From the NCBI RefSeq assembly GCF_029910215.1, contig NZ_CP110396.1, forward strand, positions 2,666,001 through 2,730,000: a stretch of 64,000 nucleotides of DNA, given 5' to 3'. How positions within the stretch are numbered: position 1 is the first letter of the stretch; every line of letters starts with the position of its first letter. The translations under genes and the position numbers were made by a program. The notes under the pieces are model-generated. The model had not been told where the DNA came from. It was given only the letters and a program-made list of their open reading frames with translations, and ran no database searches. The stretch is from Paraburkholderia sp. D15 (GTDB lineage Bacteria > Pseudomonadota > Gammaproteobacteria > Burkholderiales > Burkholderiaceae). Below, one piece after another: positions 63,240-64,000 of the stretch.

Positions 63240-64000
63240 ATGACTGAACTCGTCTATGGCGACGGCGCGATCCGCCGTTCGTCGCTTTATGGCTCGTCGA
63301 TCGAAAATACCTATGCGGGCGTGCTGTCGTTCATGCGCCGCAAGTACACGCGTGAACTCGACGGCGTCGACGTCGTCGTGTCCGGCGTGCCGCTCGATCT
63401 CGCCACCACGTTCCGCTCGGGCGCGCGGCTCGGTCCGGCCGCCGTGCGCGCGGCAAGCGTGCAGTTATCCGAATTGCACCCGTACCCGTGGGGCTTCAAT
63501 CCGTTCGACGATCTCGCCGTGACCGACTACGGCGACTGCTGGTTCGACGCGCACAATCCGTTGACCATCAAGCCGGCGATCGTCGAGCACGCGCGCACGA
63601 TCCTGCGTTCGGACGCGAAGATGCTCACGCTCGGCGGCGATCACTACATCACGTATCCGCTGCTGATCGCGCATGCGGAAAAGTACGGCAAGCCGCTGTC
63701 CTTGATCCATTTCGACGCGCACTGCGATACGTGGGCCGACGATAACCCCGACAGCCTGAATCATGGGTCGATGTTCTACAAGGCGGTCAAGGAAGGCTTG
63801 ATCGATCCGAAGACCTCGGTGCAGGTCGGCATCCGCACGTGGAACGACGACTTCATGGGCCTCAATATTCTCGACGCCGCGTGGGTCCACGAGCACGGCA
63901 CGCGGGCGGCGGTGGAGCGGATCGTGTCGATCGTGGGGGAACGTCCCGCGTATCTGACGTTCGATATCGATTGTCTCGATCCGGCGTTCGCGCCGGGGAC
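63240..64000 (+). CDS. speB: agmatinase, C-terminus cut by window edge
   Basis: The frame opens at ATG 63240 and runs past the right edge with 253 complete codons, near 80% of a typical agmatinase (about 310-320 residues). Ureohydrolase manganese motifs are present: LTLGGDHYITYPLL, SLIHFDAHCDTW and LTFDIDCLDPAFAPG, with RSGARLGPAAVRAAS at the N-terminus. These match agmatinase, which converts agmatine to putrescine and urea, rather than arginase (inferred from context). It supplies putrescine to the neighbouring pathway. Confidence 0.9.
   Translation, partial: MTELVYGDGAIRRSSLYGSSIENTYAGVLSFMRRKYTRELDGVDVVVSGVPLDLATTFRSGARLGPAAVRAASVQLSELHPYPWGFNPFDDLAVTDYGDCWFDAHNPLTIKPAIVEHARTILRSDAKMLTLGGDHYITYPLLIAHAEKYGKPLSLIHFDAHCDTWADDNPDSLNHGSMFYKAVKEGLIDPKTSVQVGIRTWNDDFMGLNILDAAWVHEHGTRAAVERIVSIVGERPAYLTFDIDCLDPAFAPG

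Overview
The window looks like chromosomal DNA from a Burkholderiales bacterium, most likely Paraburkholderia or Burkholderia. The basis is high GC with strong third-position G/C, a 'SSVTLYG' porin, the hmuRSTUV haem operon, a DUF3138 porin-like protein and a FhuBCD/PvdE-type iron locus. This is inferred from protein families seen by eye; no search was run. I saw no rRNA, tRNA, CRISPR array, insertion sequence or prophage.

Layout. 1-8.6 kb: the start of a secreted 23-residue-repeat protein (cut by the left edge), an HxlR regulator divergent from a dehalogenase-like hydrolase, a membrane protein, panB (TTG start), an AraC regulator, a porin, trpS and a DUF1003 protein. 8.6-15 kb: an EamA transporter with a small coupled ORF, a LysR regulator, a GNAT protein, then a compact module of membrane protein, SDR/DoxX-like fusion, DUF2269 protein, GbsR/MarR-type regulator and DCC thiol oxidoreductase. 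Three copies of one 18-bp palindrome (TTTCTGT-N4-ACAGAAA) sit at the promoters of this module. 15-24.2 kb: a siderophore locus (TonB receptor, FhuB, FhuD, FhuC, PvdE/SyrD-type exporter, divergent AraC regulator) with a Fur-box-like site. 24.4-32 kb: a GAF-Fis regulator without an AAA+ domain, a flavin monooxygenase, a two-component pair, a DsbA-like protein and an orphan response regulator with an unusual receiver. 32-38.6 kb: hmuRSTUV behind a good Fur box. 38.8-45.2 kb: MFS transporter, ThiE-like protein, DNA polymerase II, PRC-barrel protein, DUF2891 protein. 45.2-47.5 kb: an AT-richer islet with a PAAR protein, a Tae4-type amidase effector and a probable membrane immunity protein, next to a fragment resembling the DUF979 N-terminus. 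47.5-64 kb: a large polyamine locus.

The polyamine locus contains importer PotFGHI, a porin-like protein, two PuuB-type oxidases, the SpuC aminotransferase, PuuA, PuuD, a PuuR-type regulator, PuuC and agmatinase (cut by the right edge). Agmatinase makes putrescine, PotFGHI imports it, and both the gamma-glutamyl and transaminase routes can degrade it. Many convergent junctions carry long perfect inverted repeats that probably act as two-way terminators.

The most interesting items are the three-operator GbsR/DCC/DoxX module, the PAAR-Tae4-membrane protein cassette, the siderophore uptake operon that carries an exporter but has no synthetase in view, and two mutually exclusive hairpins between potF and potG.
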